Shown here: piece by piece, positions 7,789 through 16,872 of the stretch
Layout of the letters: each line of letters begins with the position of its first letter
How positions within the stretch are numbered: the stretch's first letter is position 1
Origin: Streptomyces wuyuanensis
GTDB lineage: Bacteria > Actinomycetota > Actinomycetes > Streptomycetales > Streptomycetaceae
Direction: 5' to 3'
Length of the DNA stretch: 64,000 nucleotides
NCBI RefSeq assembly: GCF_900103455.1
Contig: NZ_FNHI01000027.1
Location: 1 to 64,000, forward strand
Translations under genes and position numbers: made by a program
The notes under the pieces: generated by a model
The model's database searches: none
The model's input: only the letters and a program-made list of their open reading frames with translations
Told to the model about the DNA's origin: nothing

Positions 7789-8355
7789 TCATTTGCGCTT
7801 GGGCTTCTTGCGGGCCGCCGGGTTCCCGGTGCGTGCGCCGCGGCGCTTCTCGTACTGGGTGACGGCCGACTCGTACTCCCCGCGCCGCAGCTTCTCCCCC
7901 GGCGCTTCGGTGAGCGAGCGGAAGAAGTAGGCGAGCAGCGCTCCGATGAATCCGATCATCCGCAGGCTGCGCAGGGACTCGTCGCGCGCGGGGTCGGCCG
8001 GGCGGCGCGAGAAGCCCTCCCAGGTCTTGCGGAAGGCGATGGCGCTGCACACCGCGAAGGTCACGATCACGAGCAGGTTGACGAAGCCGCCGACCCGGGC
8101 GGTCTCCAGGCCCTGGTAGGCGAACCGCAGGACGAGGCATCCGGCGACCGCCGCGGCGAGCGAACCGGCCGCGACGGCGACGCGACGCAGGACGTATCCG
8201 CCGTCGTGGTGGAGCCAGGTGGTGCCGAAGAACCTGATCTCCTCGGGCTGCGGCCCGACGCGGCCACTGCTCCCGGCGCCCGAGTCGCCGCCGGGTCCGG
8301 GAGCGGAGCCGGGGGTTCGGCTGCGGTGGGGGCTGTCTTCACGGTTCTCGCTCAC
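7789..8355 (-). CDS. Conserved membrane protein, unknown function
   Basis: The 188-residue protein has a hydrophilic Ser/Gly-rich N-terminus, then hydrophobic segments around VAVAAGSLAAAVAGCLVLRFAY, FVNLLVIVTFAVCSAIAF and MIGFIGALLAYFF, and ends in a highly basic tail (EKRRGARTGNPAARKKPKRK). A GTG start at 8355 (SENREDS) is chosen because the longer frame upstream is low-complexity. It lies 24 bp upstream of the methyltransferase start, so the two may be co-transcribed. No function can be assigned. Confidence 0.7.
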   Translation of the reverse strand: MSENREDSPHRSRTPGSAPGPGGDSGAGSSGRVGPQPEEIRFFGTTWLHHDGGYVLRRVAVAAGSLAAAVAGCLVLRFAYQGLETARVGGFVNLLVIVTFAVCSAIAFRKTWEGFSRRPADPARDESLRSLRMIGFIGALLAYFFRSLTEAPGEKLRRGEYESAVTQYEKRRGARTGNPAARKKPKRK

Positions 8356-8757
8356 GCACCCGATTATCCCCGGCCGCCCACGGCCCCGGCGCTCGGCCGG
8401 GGCACCCGCGCGGGCACGCGGCCCGGCCCCGTGTCCCGAGCGGCCCGAGCACCGTCCACCGGGCCCCGCCGTCGACGGGCCCGCCGGGCGGCCCCGGGGC
8501 AACGGCGACGGCGATTACCCGACACGGACGGCGTTGTCCCGCGGCCGCCGCGGGCAGGAGGCGCGGCGGGCAGCTGAGGCGGTCGCGTTTCGCCGCGGAG
8601 TACTCGGCAGCGGAGACGACGGCGCCCACTCCCGTGGTCTGCGCGAACGACGTCACGCAGACGGTGGAGACGCCGCGCCCGGTGCTCGGCCGAGGGTCAC
8701 CGGAGCGCGGTCGCGGGAGCGCAGGCCGGTTGCCCAGTTGTGCGGCCCGGCGGTGGG
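8356..8757. other. Intergenic stretch without recognisable gene
   Basis: GC-rich sequence between the membrane protein and the decayed SH3-like gene. Frames are present on both strands but none shows a motif or ribosome binding site. It probably includes the promoter of the membrane protein gene. Confidence 0.5.
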
Positions 8758-9057
8758 ACAGCTCACGGCGTGATGGCCCGTTGCCGCCCGCCTCCGCCCT
8801 GGTGCCGGAGAGGAACCGGCCGCCTGCGATCTCGTCCCGCAGCATCGACGCGCCGTGAGCGCCGGTGACCGTCCCCGCCCGGGCCACCTGCACCGCATCC
8901 GCCAGGTTCCACGCACCGTACGAACCGGTGACCGCCCCGCCCCGCCACCGGCATCGGTCGGCGGGCTCGACCGGTACCGCAGCACCTCGCCGGTTCGTGG
9001 AAGGCGCCGGATCCCGCTGCGGACGTTGAGCCGGGTGCCGACGCCGGGCGCCGACAC
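8758..9057 (-). pseudogene. Decayed copy of the SH3-like gene at 9415-9729
   Basis: Minus-strand frames carry scattered matches to the intact neighbour. One frame has GTRLNVRSG (about 9042-9016), like GYRVNVRSG. A second frame (about 8977-8783) has VTGSYGAWNLADAV and then TGAHGASMLRDEIAGGRF, like VTGPYGTSNLWDNIANGQF. The first frame resumes with GHHAVSC (near 8758), like GYVAVRC. At least two frameshifts and an apparent internal duplication separate these pieces, so the gene cannot be made as one protein. It looks like an old tandem duplicate. Confidence 0.65.
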
Positions 9058-9273
9058 GGGACGCGCCGGGCGCCGCTTGCCGAGCGGAGCGACCGTGGTC
9101 GCCGGAACGCGGGCACGCTGCCGACATGAGACGAAGGCACCGCGGCCGCCGGCGGGTGGCCGACCCGATCACCGGGCGGAGCGGCCGCGGCCGCCGGGCT
9201 CACCGAGCGCCCCGGACCGGGCCCGTCCGCGAGGAGCCGCGTCGCCGCCGGTCCGCACCGGGGCAGGTGCCCG

Positions 9274-9428
9274 GTCAGGCACAGCGGAGGTCCAGGTGCC
9301 CGGTCAGGCACAGCGGAGGGTCAGGCGCAGCGGAGGGTCCAGGTGCCCGGTCAGGCACAGCGGAGGTCCAGGTGCAGCGGAGGGTCAGGCGCAGCGGAGG
9401 GTCCAGGTGCCCGGTCAGGCGCAGCGGA
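9274..9428. repeat. Tandem copies of the 3' end of the SH3-like gene
   Basis: The 15-mer GTCAGGCRCAGCGGA occurs six times, at 9274-9288, 9303-9317, 9320-9334, 9350-9364, 9384-9398 and 9414-9428, separated by GGTCCAGGTGCCCG-type spacers; a truncated copy lies near 9371. Read on the minus strand, each copy reproduces the last codons and TGA stop of the SH3-like gene. Only the copy at 9414-9428 is the real gene end. This looks like slippage or unequal recombination expanding the gene terminus and its flank. Confidence 0.85.
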
Positions 9429-9729
9429 CGGCGACGTAGCCGTCGGTGCCCGTGTTCACATAGGCGTCGGACACGAACTGGCCGTTGGCGATGTTGTCCC
9501 ACAGGTTCGACGTGCCGTACGGGCCCGTCACCCTCTCCCCCGGCTTCTGGCAGTTGATCGGCACACGTGCGCCGTACTGCAGCACTCTGACGACCTGGTA
9601 CTGAGTACCGGGCCCGCTGCGGACGTTCACGCGGTAGCCGGGGGCGACCGCGTAGCGTCTCGCGGCGCGCGGTTCGGCGAGCGCCTCGGGCTCCGCCTCT
9701 TCCACGCCTTCGATTCCTTCGACGGCCAT
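9415..9729 (-). CDS. Small SH3-like domain protein
   Basis: The 104-residue protein has a bacterial SH3-like core: YRVNVRSGPGTQYQVVRVLQYGARVPI, then CQKPGERVTGPYGTSNLWDNIANGQFVSDAYVNTGTDGYVAVRC. The two Cys residues (in INCQK and AVRCA) could form a disulphide. Such domains often bind cell-wall peptides and are secreted. Here no signal peptide is visible in the first 25 residues (acidic MAVEGIEGVEEAEPEALAEP), so export is uncertain. A decayed copy and a repeat array of its own 3' end lie immediately downstream. Confidence 0.75.
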   Translation of the reverse strand: MAVEGIEGVEEAEPEALAEPRAARRYAVAPGYRVNVRSGPGTQYQVVRVLQYGARVPINCQKPGERVTGPYGTSNLWDNIANGQFVSDAYVNTGTDGYVAVRCA

Positions 9730-9857
9730 GACGGCCTCCCCCGCGGTCCGAAAGTCATGCTTGCGCCCCGCAGGCTAGCAAGCCCCCACCGACTCGTACG
9801 CGCCATCGACTAGGCTCCGTGAGTCGCGCTTGCGGACAGAGAACACGGGGGTGGACG

Positions 9858-12020
9858 ATGCCGCCGCTGCGCAGCACCGGGCCTGTCCCGGAAGCGGAAC
9901 ATCCTGAGTACGCCGGGCAGTACCGCCTCGAGCGGTGTCTGGGATCGGGCGGTATGGGTGTCGTACATCTGGCCACTTCGGCGTCCGGACTGCGTCTCGC
10001 CATCAAGGTCGTCCATGCGGAACACGCCACGGACCCGGAGTTCAGGGCTCGTTTCCGGCAGGAAGTGGCCGCCGCCCGCAGGGTGAGCGGTGCCTTCACC
10101 GCGCCCGTCGTGGATGCCGACCCGGCAGCGGGGCGCCCTTGGATGGCGACGCTGTTCATCGAGGGACCGACGCTGGCCGAACGCGTCAAGCGGAACGGGC
10201 CGTTGAGCGTCGACGAGCTGCGCAGGGTGGGCGCCGGGCTCGCGGAGGCACTGCGCGACATCCACCGCGCGGGTGTCGTCCACCGCGATCTCAAGCCGAG
10301 CAACGTGCTGCTCGCGGCCGACGGCCCGAAGGTCATCGACTTCGGCATCTCCCGGCCCTCGGACAGCGATCTGCGCACGGAGACCGGGAAGTTGATCGGC
10401 ACCCCGCCGTTCATGGCTCCGGAGCAGTTCCAGCGGCCGCGGGACGTCGGCCCCGCGGCCGACCTGTTCGCGCTGGGCGCGGTCCTGGTCCACGCGGCGA
10501 CGGGACGGGGGCCCTTCGACTCCGGCAGTCCGTACATCGTCGCCTACCAAGTCGTACACAACGAGCCCGACTTGACCGGAGTACCCGAGGAGCTGGCCCC
10601 GCTCCTGGCCCGCTGCCTGGCCAAGGACCCCGCCGAACGGCCCGCGCCGGACGAGGTGATGGCCGAGCTGCGCACCCCGGTGGGGGAGGTGGCGACGGCG
10701 TTCATACCGGTGCAGCGAGTACCGGCGGACGAACGACAGCCGACGGGCCGGGGCCCCGGCCCCGCCGAGGAGGAAGAGCCCGGACCGGCCGCCCGGCCGC
10801 GTCGGCGCCTCGTCCGGTACGCCGCCGTCGGCAGCCTCCTCGTCGGTCTGCTCGCCGGCGCGTACGCAGGCATCCGCATGGCGGCGCACGACGGCGCCCG
10901 CGCCGCCGGCGCGCCGGTCGCCCACCGCGGCGAGCCTGCCTTCACCGGCTGGCAGACCTCCCTCTCGAAGGGCTCCGACTCCCTGCGGACGGCCGCGTGT
11001 TCGTCCCACGGCGGGGCCCTCTACTGCGCGGCGCCGGGCGTCATGGCGACCCGCCTCGCCGCGCTCGACGGCAAACCGGTGTGGACGCGCGGGTCCGTGG
11101 GCTCCGGAGCCGGTGCGGGGCCGGAGGGAGACGCGGGTTACGAGGCCAGGACCCCGGTGCTCTCGGGCGGTCTGCTGCACGTCACCACGGCCGGTGGACA
11201 GCGCCTCGAAGCCCTCGACCCGGAATCGGGCGCCACGCGCTGGACCGCGGCCATCGGTCCGTACGCGACGGTCGGCCACGCCGAAGGGTGCGTCCTGCTG
11301 GCGGGCGCTGACGGGAACGTACGGGCCCTGGACGGCACGACCGGCGAGGAGCTGTGGCGGAAGCGACGGGGCGCACCGGGCACGCAGTGGGCGCCGGGCC
11401 CGCGCGGTTCGGGAACGGTCTTCGCGGTCACCCCCGGTGCCGACGGCGCCGGCACACTCGTCCGGGTTATCGCGACGCGTGACGGCTCGGTGCGCTGGGA
11501 GAAGCGGCTGACCGGCTCGCTGTCCCCGGTGCCGTCGGCCTCGGAAGGGGCGCTCTTCCTCCTGGCCGCCGACTCCGACGACTTCACCACGGCCGTCGTG
11601 CGCCTCGACACGAACACTCGCGGGGTTCGTCGTGTCCCGCTGCCCGTCGACGTCGACCAGGCCCAGGCCGCCGTGGCCGGCAGCACGGTCTACCTGGCGG
11701 GGACGGGAGGATCGCTGCTCGCCGTGGACACCGCGGCCGGAGGCGGTCAGCGCTGGCGGCTGGAGACGTACGTGGCCCAGTCCTCGCGACCGGTCGTCGA
11801 CGGAGACCGGATCTATCTGAGCGGAGCCGACGGGCGGCTCCTGGCCGTCGACGCGGAACGCGGTGTGCTGCTCGGTCAGACGGATCCGCGGATGAACTCG
11901 GGACGCTCCACCTACACGTCCGCTCTGCCGGCACCCGCCACCGCCTCCGGCAAGGTCTTCGCGACCGCGCCCGACGGCACCGTGTTCGCCGTGGACGCCG
12001 CCGACCCGGGACGCTGGTAG
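9858..12020 (+). CDS. Transmembrane Ser/Thr protein kinase with beta-propeller sensor
   Basis: The 720-residue protein has an N-terminal eukaryote-type kinase domain (about residues 18-275) with Gly loop LGSGGMGVVH, catalytic Lys in LAIKVV, catalytic loop HRDLKPSNV, IDFGIS as DFG and MAPEQF as APE. After a Pro/Glu-rich linker, one membrane helix (about 318-338) follows a basic stop-transfer stretch. The outside part (about 360-720) contains repeated PQQ-like blades (ALDGKPVWTRG, ALDPESGATRWTA, ALDGTTGEELWRK, VDTAAGGGQRWRL). This suggests an extracellular ligand sensor. The ATG at 9858 follows GGGGGTGG; the upstream in-frame start lacks this. Confidence 0.92.
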   Translation: MPPLRSTGPVPEAEHPEYAGQYRLERCLGSGGMGVVHLATSASGLRLAIKVVHAEHATDPEFRARFRQEVAAARRVSGAFTAPVVDADPAAGRPWMATLFIEGPTLAERVKRNGPLSVDELRRVGAGLAEALRDIHRAGVVHRDLKPSNVLLAADGPKVIDFGISRPSDSDLRTETGKLIGTPPFMAPEQFQRPRDVGPAADLFALGAVLVHAATGRGPFDSGSPYIVAYQVVHNEPDLTGVPEELAPLLARCLAKDPAERPAPDEVMAELRTPVGEVATAFIPVQRVPADERQPTGRGPGPAEEEEPGPAARPRRRLVRYAAVGSLLVGLLAGAYAGIRMAAHDGARAAGAPVAHRGEPAFTGWQTSLSKGSDSLRTAACSSHGGALYCAAPGVMATRLAALDGKPVWTRGSVGSGAGAGPEGDAGYEARTPVLSGGLLHVTTAGGQRLEALDPESGATRWTAAIGPYATVGHAEGCVLLAGADGNVRALDGTTGEELWRKRRGAPGTQWAPGPRGSGTVFAVTPGADGAGTLVRVIATRDGSVRWEKRLTGSLSPVPSASEGALFLLAADSDDFTTAVVRLDTNTRGVRRVPLPVDVDQAQAAVAGSTVYLAGTGGSLLAVDTAAGGGQRWRLETYVAQSSRPVVDGDRIYLSGADGRLLAVDAERGVLLGQTDPRMNSGRSTYTSALPAPATASGKVFATAPDGTVFAVDAADPGRW

Positions 12021-12056
12021 GCGGCCGGACACGACCGGGCCACCGCCGGACGGACG

Positions 12057-12100
<44 letters not shown>

Positions 12101-12170
12101 CGAACGCCCCGGCGCACGACCGGACACCGCAAAGCCCACCGGGCAGCCACCGGGCAGCCGGACACGGCGA

Positions 12171-12199
12171 AGCCCCACCGGCCCGAGGCCGACGGGGCT
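12171..12199. terminator. Candidate terminator between kinase and ilvD
   Basis: AGCCCC (12171-12176) pairs with GGGGCT (12194-12199), with further imperfect GC pairing inside. It lies between convergent genes and could serve both. No U-run. Confidence 0.45.
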
Positions 12200-12219
12200 G
12201 CCGCAGCGAACCGGTGTGG

Positions 12220-14070
12220 TCAGCCGAGCCTGTCCACGTCCCGCACCGCGCCCTTGTCCGCGCTCGTCGCCATCGCCGCGTACGCCCGCAGCGCCGCGGA
12301 GACCTTGCGCTCGCGGTTCTTCGGGGCATAGACGCCGCCCAGGGCCTCGCGGCGGGCGGCGAGCGTGGCGTCGTCGACGAGGAGCTCGATCGAGCGGTTC
12401 GGGATGTCGATGCGGATGCGGTCGCCGTCCTCGACGAGGGCGATGGCTCCGCCGGACGCGGCCTCCGGAGAGGCGTGGCCGATGGACAGGCCCGACGTGC
12501 CGCCGGAGAAGCGGCCGTCGGTGACGAGCGCGCAGGCCTTGCCCAGGCCGCGGCCCTTCAGGAAGGAGGTCGGGTAGAGCATCTCCTGCATGCCGGGGCC
12601 GCCGCGCGGGCCCTCGTAGCGGATGACGACGACGTCGCCCTCCTTGATCACCTTGGAGAGGATCTTGTCGACGGCCTCGTCCTGCGACTCGCAGACGACG
12701 GCCGGGCCCTCGAAGGTCCAGATCGACTCGTCGACGCCCGCCGTCTTCACGACGCAGCCGTCCTCGGCGATGTTGCCCCTGAGCACGGCGAGGCCGCCGT
12801 CCTTGGAGTAGGCGTTCTCGACGGAGCGGATGCAGCCGCCCTCGGCGTCGACGTCCAGCGACTCCCAGCGCTCGGACTGCGAGAACGCGGTGGCGGAGCG
12901 GACGCAGCCGGGGGCCGCGTGCCACAGCTCGACGGACTCGGCGGACGGGGAGCCGCCGCGGACGTCCCAGGTCTTGAGCCACTCGGCCAGCGACGCCGAG
13001 TGGACGGTGTGGACGTCCTCGTTCAGCAGTCCGCCCCGGTAGAGCTCGCCGAGGATGGCGGGGATCCCGCCGGCCCGGTGGACGTCCTCCATGTAGTACG
13101 TGCCGCCCGGGGCGACGTTGGGGGCGACCTTGGCCAGGCACGGCACACGGCGCGAGACCGCGTCGATGTCGGTCAGGTCGTAGTCGAGCTCCGCCTCCTG
13201 GGCGGCGGCGAGCAGGTGCAGGATCGTGTTCGTCGAGCCGCCCATGGCGATGTCGAGGGCCATGGCGTTCTCGAAGGCCTCGCGGGTGGCGATGTTGCGC
13301 GGGAGGACGGACTCGTCGCCCTCCTCGTAGTAGCGCTTGGTGATCTCGACGACCGTGCGGCCCGCGTTCTCGTACAGCGCGCGGCGGGCGGTGTGGGTGG
13401 CGAGGACCGATCCGTTGCCGGGCAGGGACAGGCCGATGGCCTCGGTCAGGCAGTTCATCGAGTTGGCGGTGAACATGCCGGAACAGGAGCCGCAGGTCGG
13501 ACAGGCGTTCTCCTCGATCCGCAGCACGTCCTCGTCCGAGACGTTCTCGTTGACCGAGTCGACGATGGCGTTGATCAGGTCGAGCTTGCGGACCGTGCCG
13601 TCGACGAGGGTGGCCTGGCCGGCCTCCATCGGGCCGCCGGAGACGAAGACCGCCGGGATGTTGAGCCGCATGGCGGCCATCAGCATGCCCGGGGTGATCT
13701 TGTCGCAGTTGGAGATGCAGATCAGGGCGTCGGCGCAGTGCGCCTCGACCATGTACTCCACGGAGTCGGCAATGAGGTCGCGCGACGGCAGCGAGTAGAG
13801 CATGCCGCCGTGGCCCATCGCGATGCCGTCGTCGACCGCGATCGTGTTGAACTCGCGGGGCACCGCGCCCGCGGCCAGGATCGCGTCCGAGACGATCCGG
13901 CCGACCGGGGCGAGATGGGTGTGCCCGGGGACGAACTCCGTGAAGGAGTTGGCGACCGCGACGACCGGCTTGCCGATGTCCGCACCGGCTACGCCGGAGG
14001 CCCGCATAAGGGCGCGGGCGCCCGCCATATTGCGGCCGTGGGTGACTGTGCGGGACCTCAGCTCGGGCAT
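12220..14070 (-). CDS. ilvD: Dihydroxy-acid dehydratase
   Basis: The 616-residue enzyme dehydrates 2,3-dihydroxy acids to 2-keto acids in valine, leucine and isoleucine synthesis (and feeds pantothenate via ketoisovalerate). IlvD/Edd family hallmarks are seen: VAVANSFTEFVPGHTHL, CDKITPGMLMAAMRLNIPAVFVSGGPM, CPTCGSCSGMFTANSMNCLTEA and GRFSGGTSGLSIGHASPEA. The Cys residues fit [Fe-S] cluster binding. The start ATG 14070 is preceded by AAGGAG at ideal spacing, so longer versions are rejected. Length is normal. Confidence 0.97.
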   Translation of the reverse strand: MPELRSRTVTHGRNMAGARALMRASGVAGADIGKPVVAVANSFTEFVPGHTHLAPVGRIVSDAILAAGAVPREFNTIAVDDGIAMGHGGMLYSLPSRDLIADSVEYMVEAHCADALICISNCDKITPGMLMAAMRLNIPAVFVSGGPMEAGQATLVDGTVRKLDLINAIVDSVNENVSDEDVLRIEENACPTCGSCSGMFTANSMNCLTEAIGLSLPGNGSVLATHTARRALYENAGRTVVEITKRYYEEGDESVLPRNIATREAFENAMALDIAMGGSTNTILHLLAAAQEAELDYDLTDIDAVSRRVPCLAKVAPNVAPGGTYYMEDVHRAGGIPAILGELYRGGLLNEDVHTVHSASLAEWLKTWDVRGGSPSAESVELWHAAPGCVRSATAFSQSERWESLDVDAEGGCIRSVENAYSKDGGLAVLRGNIAEDGCVVKTAGVDESIWTFEGPAVVCESQDEAVDKILSKVIKEGDVVVIRYEGPRGGPGMQEMLYPTSFLKGRGLGKACALVTDGRFSGGTSGLSIGHASPEAASGGAIALVEDGDRIRIDIPNRSIELLVDDATLAARREALGGVYAPKNRERKVSAALRAYAAMATSADKGAVRDVDRLG

Positions 14071-14410
14071 CGTCGCTCGCTCCTTCAGACAGTTCTGGCT
14101 TTCTCGAGCGTACGCCGATGCTCCAAGATCTGGACGTCTTGTCCGGAATGCGGGACAGAGGTCCGCGTTTCGGTCAAGCCCCCAGCCGGACCGCAGCCTG
14201 ACCGGCCGCCGCCGCGCCGCACGCGACGGCCCGGCTCCCATCGGGGAGGCGGCAGCGGGCCGTGGTCCCGCGCCCCCTCCGTACCCGGACCGCACCGCCC
14301 GGATACGGGCCGGACGAGCGCTCGGGTCCGGGCGCGGTCCCGGGGCGCGGAAGCGCGCGCAGCCCGTGTGCCCTCGCCCCGGACCGGGCCGACCGGCTCA
14401 CGGCCGGGAC
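14071..14410. other. Intergenic region between tetR and ilvD
   Basis: 340 bp. The ilvD ribosome binding site (AAGGAG, near 14083) and presumably its promoter lie here on the minus strand, along with the 3' flank of the TetR gene. An AT-richer tract at 14095-14135 is the likeliest promoter area. No gene is seen. Confidence 0.5.
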
Positions 14411-15022
14411 TCAGGCCGCGGTGAGGTACCTCTGCAGCGTCGGCGCGACCATGGCGACGATCTCCTCCGGATCCACGGTGGCCAGCGGCTCCACCTGGAC
14501 CACGTACCGCAGGATGGCGATGCCGATCATGTGCGAGGCGGCCAGCTCGGCCCGGAACTTCGGGTCCGGTACGTCCAGGTCGGCCGCGATCCGCTCCAGC
14601 ATCCGCCGCAGGACGAAGCCGCGCAGCACCTTGGCCGCCGCCTCGTGCGTCAGCGCGGACCTGAGGATCGCGAGCAGCGGGGCGCGCGTCACCGGGTTCT
14701 CCCACACCCCGATGAAGTAGCGGGCCAGCCGCTCGCCGACGCCGTCCTTGCCCTCGCCGAGGATCGCCGGCACCACCAGGGCCGGCTCGAAGGAGACCTC
14801 GATGGCGGCCGCGAAGACCTCGTCCTTGGTGCCGAAGTAGTGGTGGACGAGAGCTGCGTCGACCCCCGCGGCCTTGGCGATTCCCCGGACGGAGGTCTTG
14901 TCGTAACCGCGCTCGGCGAACTCCGTGCGGGCCGCTTCGAGGATCCGCTCCCGGGCGCCGGGACCGGTCTCCGCCTCGGTTCGGGCGGGCCGGCCGCGCC
15001 GCCTGGGCGCCCCGCCGGTCAT
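14411..15022 (-). CDS. TetR-family transcriptional regulator
   Basis: The 203-residue protein begins with a basic arm (GAPRRRGRPART) followed by a TetR helix-turn-helix: RERILEAARTEFAERGYDKTSVRGIAKAAGVDAALVHHYFGTKDEVF (about residues 26-72). The C-terminal helical ligand domain resembles the common actinobacterial type with the LRYVVQVEPLATVDPEEIVAMVAPTLQRYL ending. Its ATG overlaps the stop of the upstream isomerase gene by ATGA (15022-15019), so the two are translationally coupled in one operon. Target and ligand are unknown. Confidence 0.92.
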   Translation of the reverse strand: MTGGAPRRRGRPARTEAETGPGARERILEAARTEFAERGYDKTSVRGIAKAAGVDAALVHHYFGTKDEVFAAAIEVSFEPALVVPAILGEGKDGVGERLARYFIGVWENPVTRAPLLAILRSALTHEAAAKVLRGFVLRRMLERIAADLDVPDPKFRAELAASHMIGIAILRYVVQVEPLATVDPEEIVAMVAPTLQRYLTAA

Positions 15023-15900
15023 GATCGGCCCGGACCCGCCGTGCCGGGGAGACCACCCTGGGACGGCGCGTTCGCCGAGGCCAGGTGGAGCCGGGTGAAG
15101 GCCAGCGCCTCCGCGAGGTCGGCCTCGCGCTCCGCGGCCGACATCGCCCGCCGGGTGTTGACCTCGATCACGACATGGCCGTCGAAGCCGCTGCCTGCCA
15201 GGTGCTCCAGCAGTTCCGCGCACGGCTGGTCGCCGCGCCCCGGCACCAGGTGCTCGTCCTTCGCCGAGCCCTTGCCGTCCGCGAGGTGGACATGGCCGAG
15301 CCGGTCGCCCATCCGGTCGACCATCGCGAGGGTGTCCGTACGGGACGTCGCCGTGTGCGACAGGTCGATCGTGAAGTGCCGGTAGTCCTCTTTGGTGACG
15401 TCCCAGTCCGGCGCGTAGGCGAGCATCTCGCGGTCCCGGTAGCGCCACGGGTACATGTTCTCGACGGCGAAGCGCACGTCCGTCTCGTTCGCCATCCGCC
15501 AGATGCCGGAGACGAAGTCCCGGGCGTACTGCCGCTGCCAGCGGAACGGCGGATGGACGACGACCGTGGACGCGCCGAGCTTCTCGGCGGCCGCCTGGGC
15601 GCGCTGGAGCTTCACCCAGGGATCGGTGGACCAGACGCGCTGGGTGATGAGCAGGCACGGCGCGTGGACGGCCAGTATCGGCACCTCGTGATAGTCCGAG
15701 AGCCGGCGCAGCGCCTCGATGTCCTGGCTGACCGGGTCGGTCCAGACCATGACCTCGACGCCGTCGTAGCCGAGGCGCGCGGCGATCTCGAAGGCCGTCG
15801 CCGTCGACTCCGGGTACACGGAGGCCGTCGACAGGGCGACCTTCGCATCCGGGATGCGCACCACTGGTTCTGCCACGAGGGACAGATTACGGGCCCGCAT
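15019..15900 (-). CDS. Sugar phosphate isomerase/epimerase-like TIM-barrel protein
   Basis: The 293-residue protein matches the AP endonuclease 2 / xylose isomerase-like TIM barrel family: LGYDGVEVMVW, VPILAVHAPCLLITQRVW, STVVVHPPF, FAVENMYPW, IDLSHTATS, LGHVHLADGKG, HVVIEVNTRRAM. The His, Glu and Asp residues at strand ends fit the divalent metal site. The exact substrate is unknown. The ATG at 15900 shares a base with the stop of the Ppx-like gene (TGATG), so coupling is likely; a GTG at 15876 (VAEPVVRIP) is an alternative start. Confidence 0.8.
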   Translation of the reverse strand: MRARNLSLVAEPVVRIPDAKVALSTASVYPESTATAFEIAARLGYDGVEVMVWTDPVSQDIEALRRLSDYHEVPILAVHAPCLLITQRVWSTDPWVKLQRAQAAAEKLGASTVVVHPPFRWQRQYARDFVSGIWRMANETDVRFAVENMYPWRYRDREMLAYAPDWDVTKEDYRHFTIDLSHTATSRTDTLAMVDRMGDRLGHVHLADGKGSAKDEHLVPGRGDQPCAELLEHLAGSGFDGHVVIEVNTRRAMSAAEREADLAEALAFTRLHLASANAPSQGGLPGTAGPGRS

Positions 15901-16832
15901 CAGAGGGTGGGGAGGTGATCCAGCCGCCGCAGGATCACACCCTCGCGGAGCGCCCAGGGGCAGATCTCCAGCTCGTCGACGCCGAAGAGGTCCATCGCAC
16001 CCTCCGCGACCAGCGCTCCTGCCAGCAGCTGGCCGGCCCGGCCCTCGGAGACGCCGGGCAGACTGGCACGCTGGGCGGCCGTCATCGCGGCGAGCTTCGG
16101 AACCCACTCCTCCAGTGACTTCCGACTCAGTTCGCGCTGGGTGTACACACCCTCGGCGGAGCGGGCGGCTCCGGCGATCCGGGCGAGCTGCTTGAAGGTC
16201 TTGGAGGTGGCGACGACGTGGTCCGGCCGGCCGAGCCGGTTGAACTCGCCGACCGTACGGGCGATCTGTGCCCGTACATGGCGGCGCAGCCCGCGCACGT
16301 CCTCCGGGTCGGGCGGGTCGCCGGGCAGCATCCCCGCGGTCAGCCGGCCGGCGCCGAGCGGCAGGCTGACGGCGATGTCCGGGTCCTCGTCGATCCCGCA
16401 GGCGATCTCCAGCGAGCCGCCGCCGATGTCGAGCACCAGCAGCTTGCCCGCCGACCAGCCGAGCCAGCGGCGGGCGGCCAGGAACGTCAGCCGGGCCTCC
16501 TCGTCGCCGGTGAGGACCTGGAGGTCGATTCCGGTCACCGCCTTCACCCGCGACAGGACGTCGTCGGCGTTGGCGGCCTCCCGCACCGCGGAGGTCGCGA
16601 ACGGCAGCACGTCCTCGCAGCCCTTGTCCTCGGCGGCCTGAAGGGCGTCGTTGAGCGTGCCGATCAGCCGGTCGACGCCGTCGGGGCCGATGGCCCCGTC
16701 GCCGTCGAGCAGCTCCGCCAGGCGCAGCTCCGCCTTGTGGGAGTGGGCGGGCAGCGGCCGGGCGCCGGGGTGGGCGTCCACCACCAGAAGGTGCACTGTG
16801 TTCGAACCGACGTCGAGGACTCCGAGTCTCAT
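15900..16832 (-). CDS. ppx: Ppx/GppA-family exopolyphosphatase
   Basis: The 310-residue protein belongs to the actin-like ASKHA fold family that removes terminal phosphate from polyphosphate or pppGpp. Phosphate-binding loops are seen: RLGVLDVGSNTVHLLVV at the N-terminus and LLVLDIGGGSLEIACG near residue 140. The Glu of the Ppx catalytic region fits FATSAVREAANADDVL. At about 310 residues it is the short actinobacterial form without the C-terminal HD domain. It heads an overlapping operon with the isomerase-like and TetR genes. Start ATG 16832 (MRLGVLDVG) is supported by homology rather than by a strong ribosome binding site. Confidence 0.88.
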   Translation of the reverse strand: MRLGVLDVGSNTVHLLVVDAHPGARPLPAHSHKAELRLAELLDGDGAIGPDGVDRLIGTLNDALQAAEDKGCEDVLPFATSAVREAANADDVLSRVKAVTGIDLQVLTGDEEARLTFLAARRWLGWSAGKLLVLDIGGGSLEIACGIDEDPDIAVSLPLGAGRLTAGMLPGDPPDPEDVRGLRRHVRAQIARTVGEFNRLGRPDHVVATSKTFKQLARIAGAARSAEGVYTQRELSRKSLEEWVPKLAAMTAAQRASLPGVSEGRAGQLLAGALVAEGAMDLFGVDELEICPWALREGVILRRLDHLPTL

Positions 16833-16872
16833 GTACGGAACGCTACTGCGGCGACGCGCATACGCTGGAGTC

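Noticed and set aside
6133..8577. 814-codon plus-strand frame
   Set aside because: It is antisense to the methyltransferase and membrane protein genes and has shadow composition with no motif.
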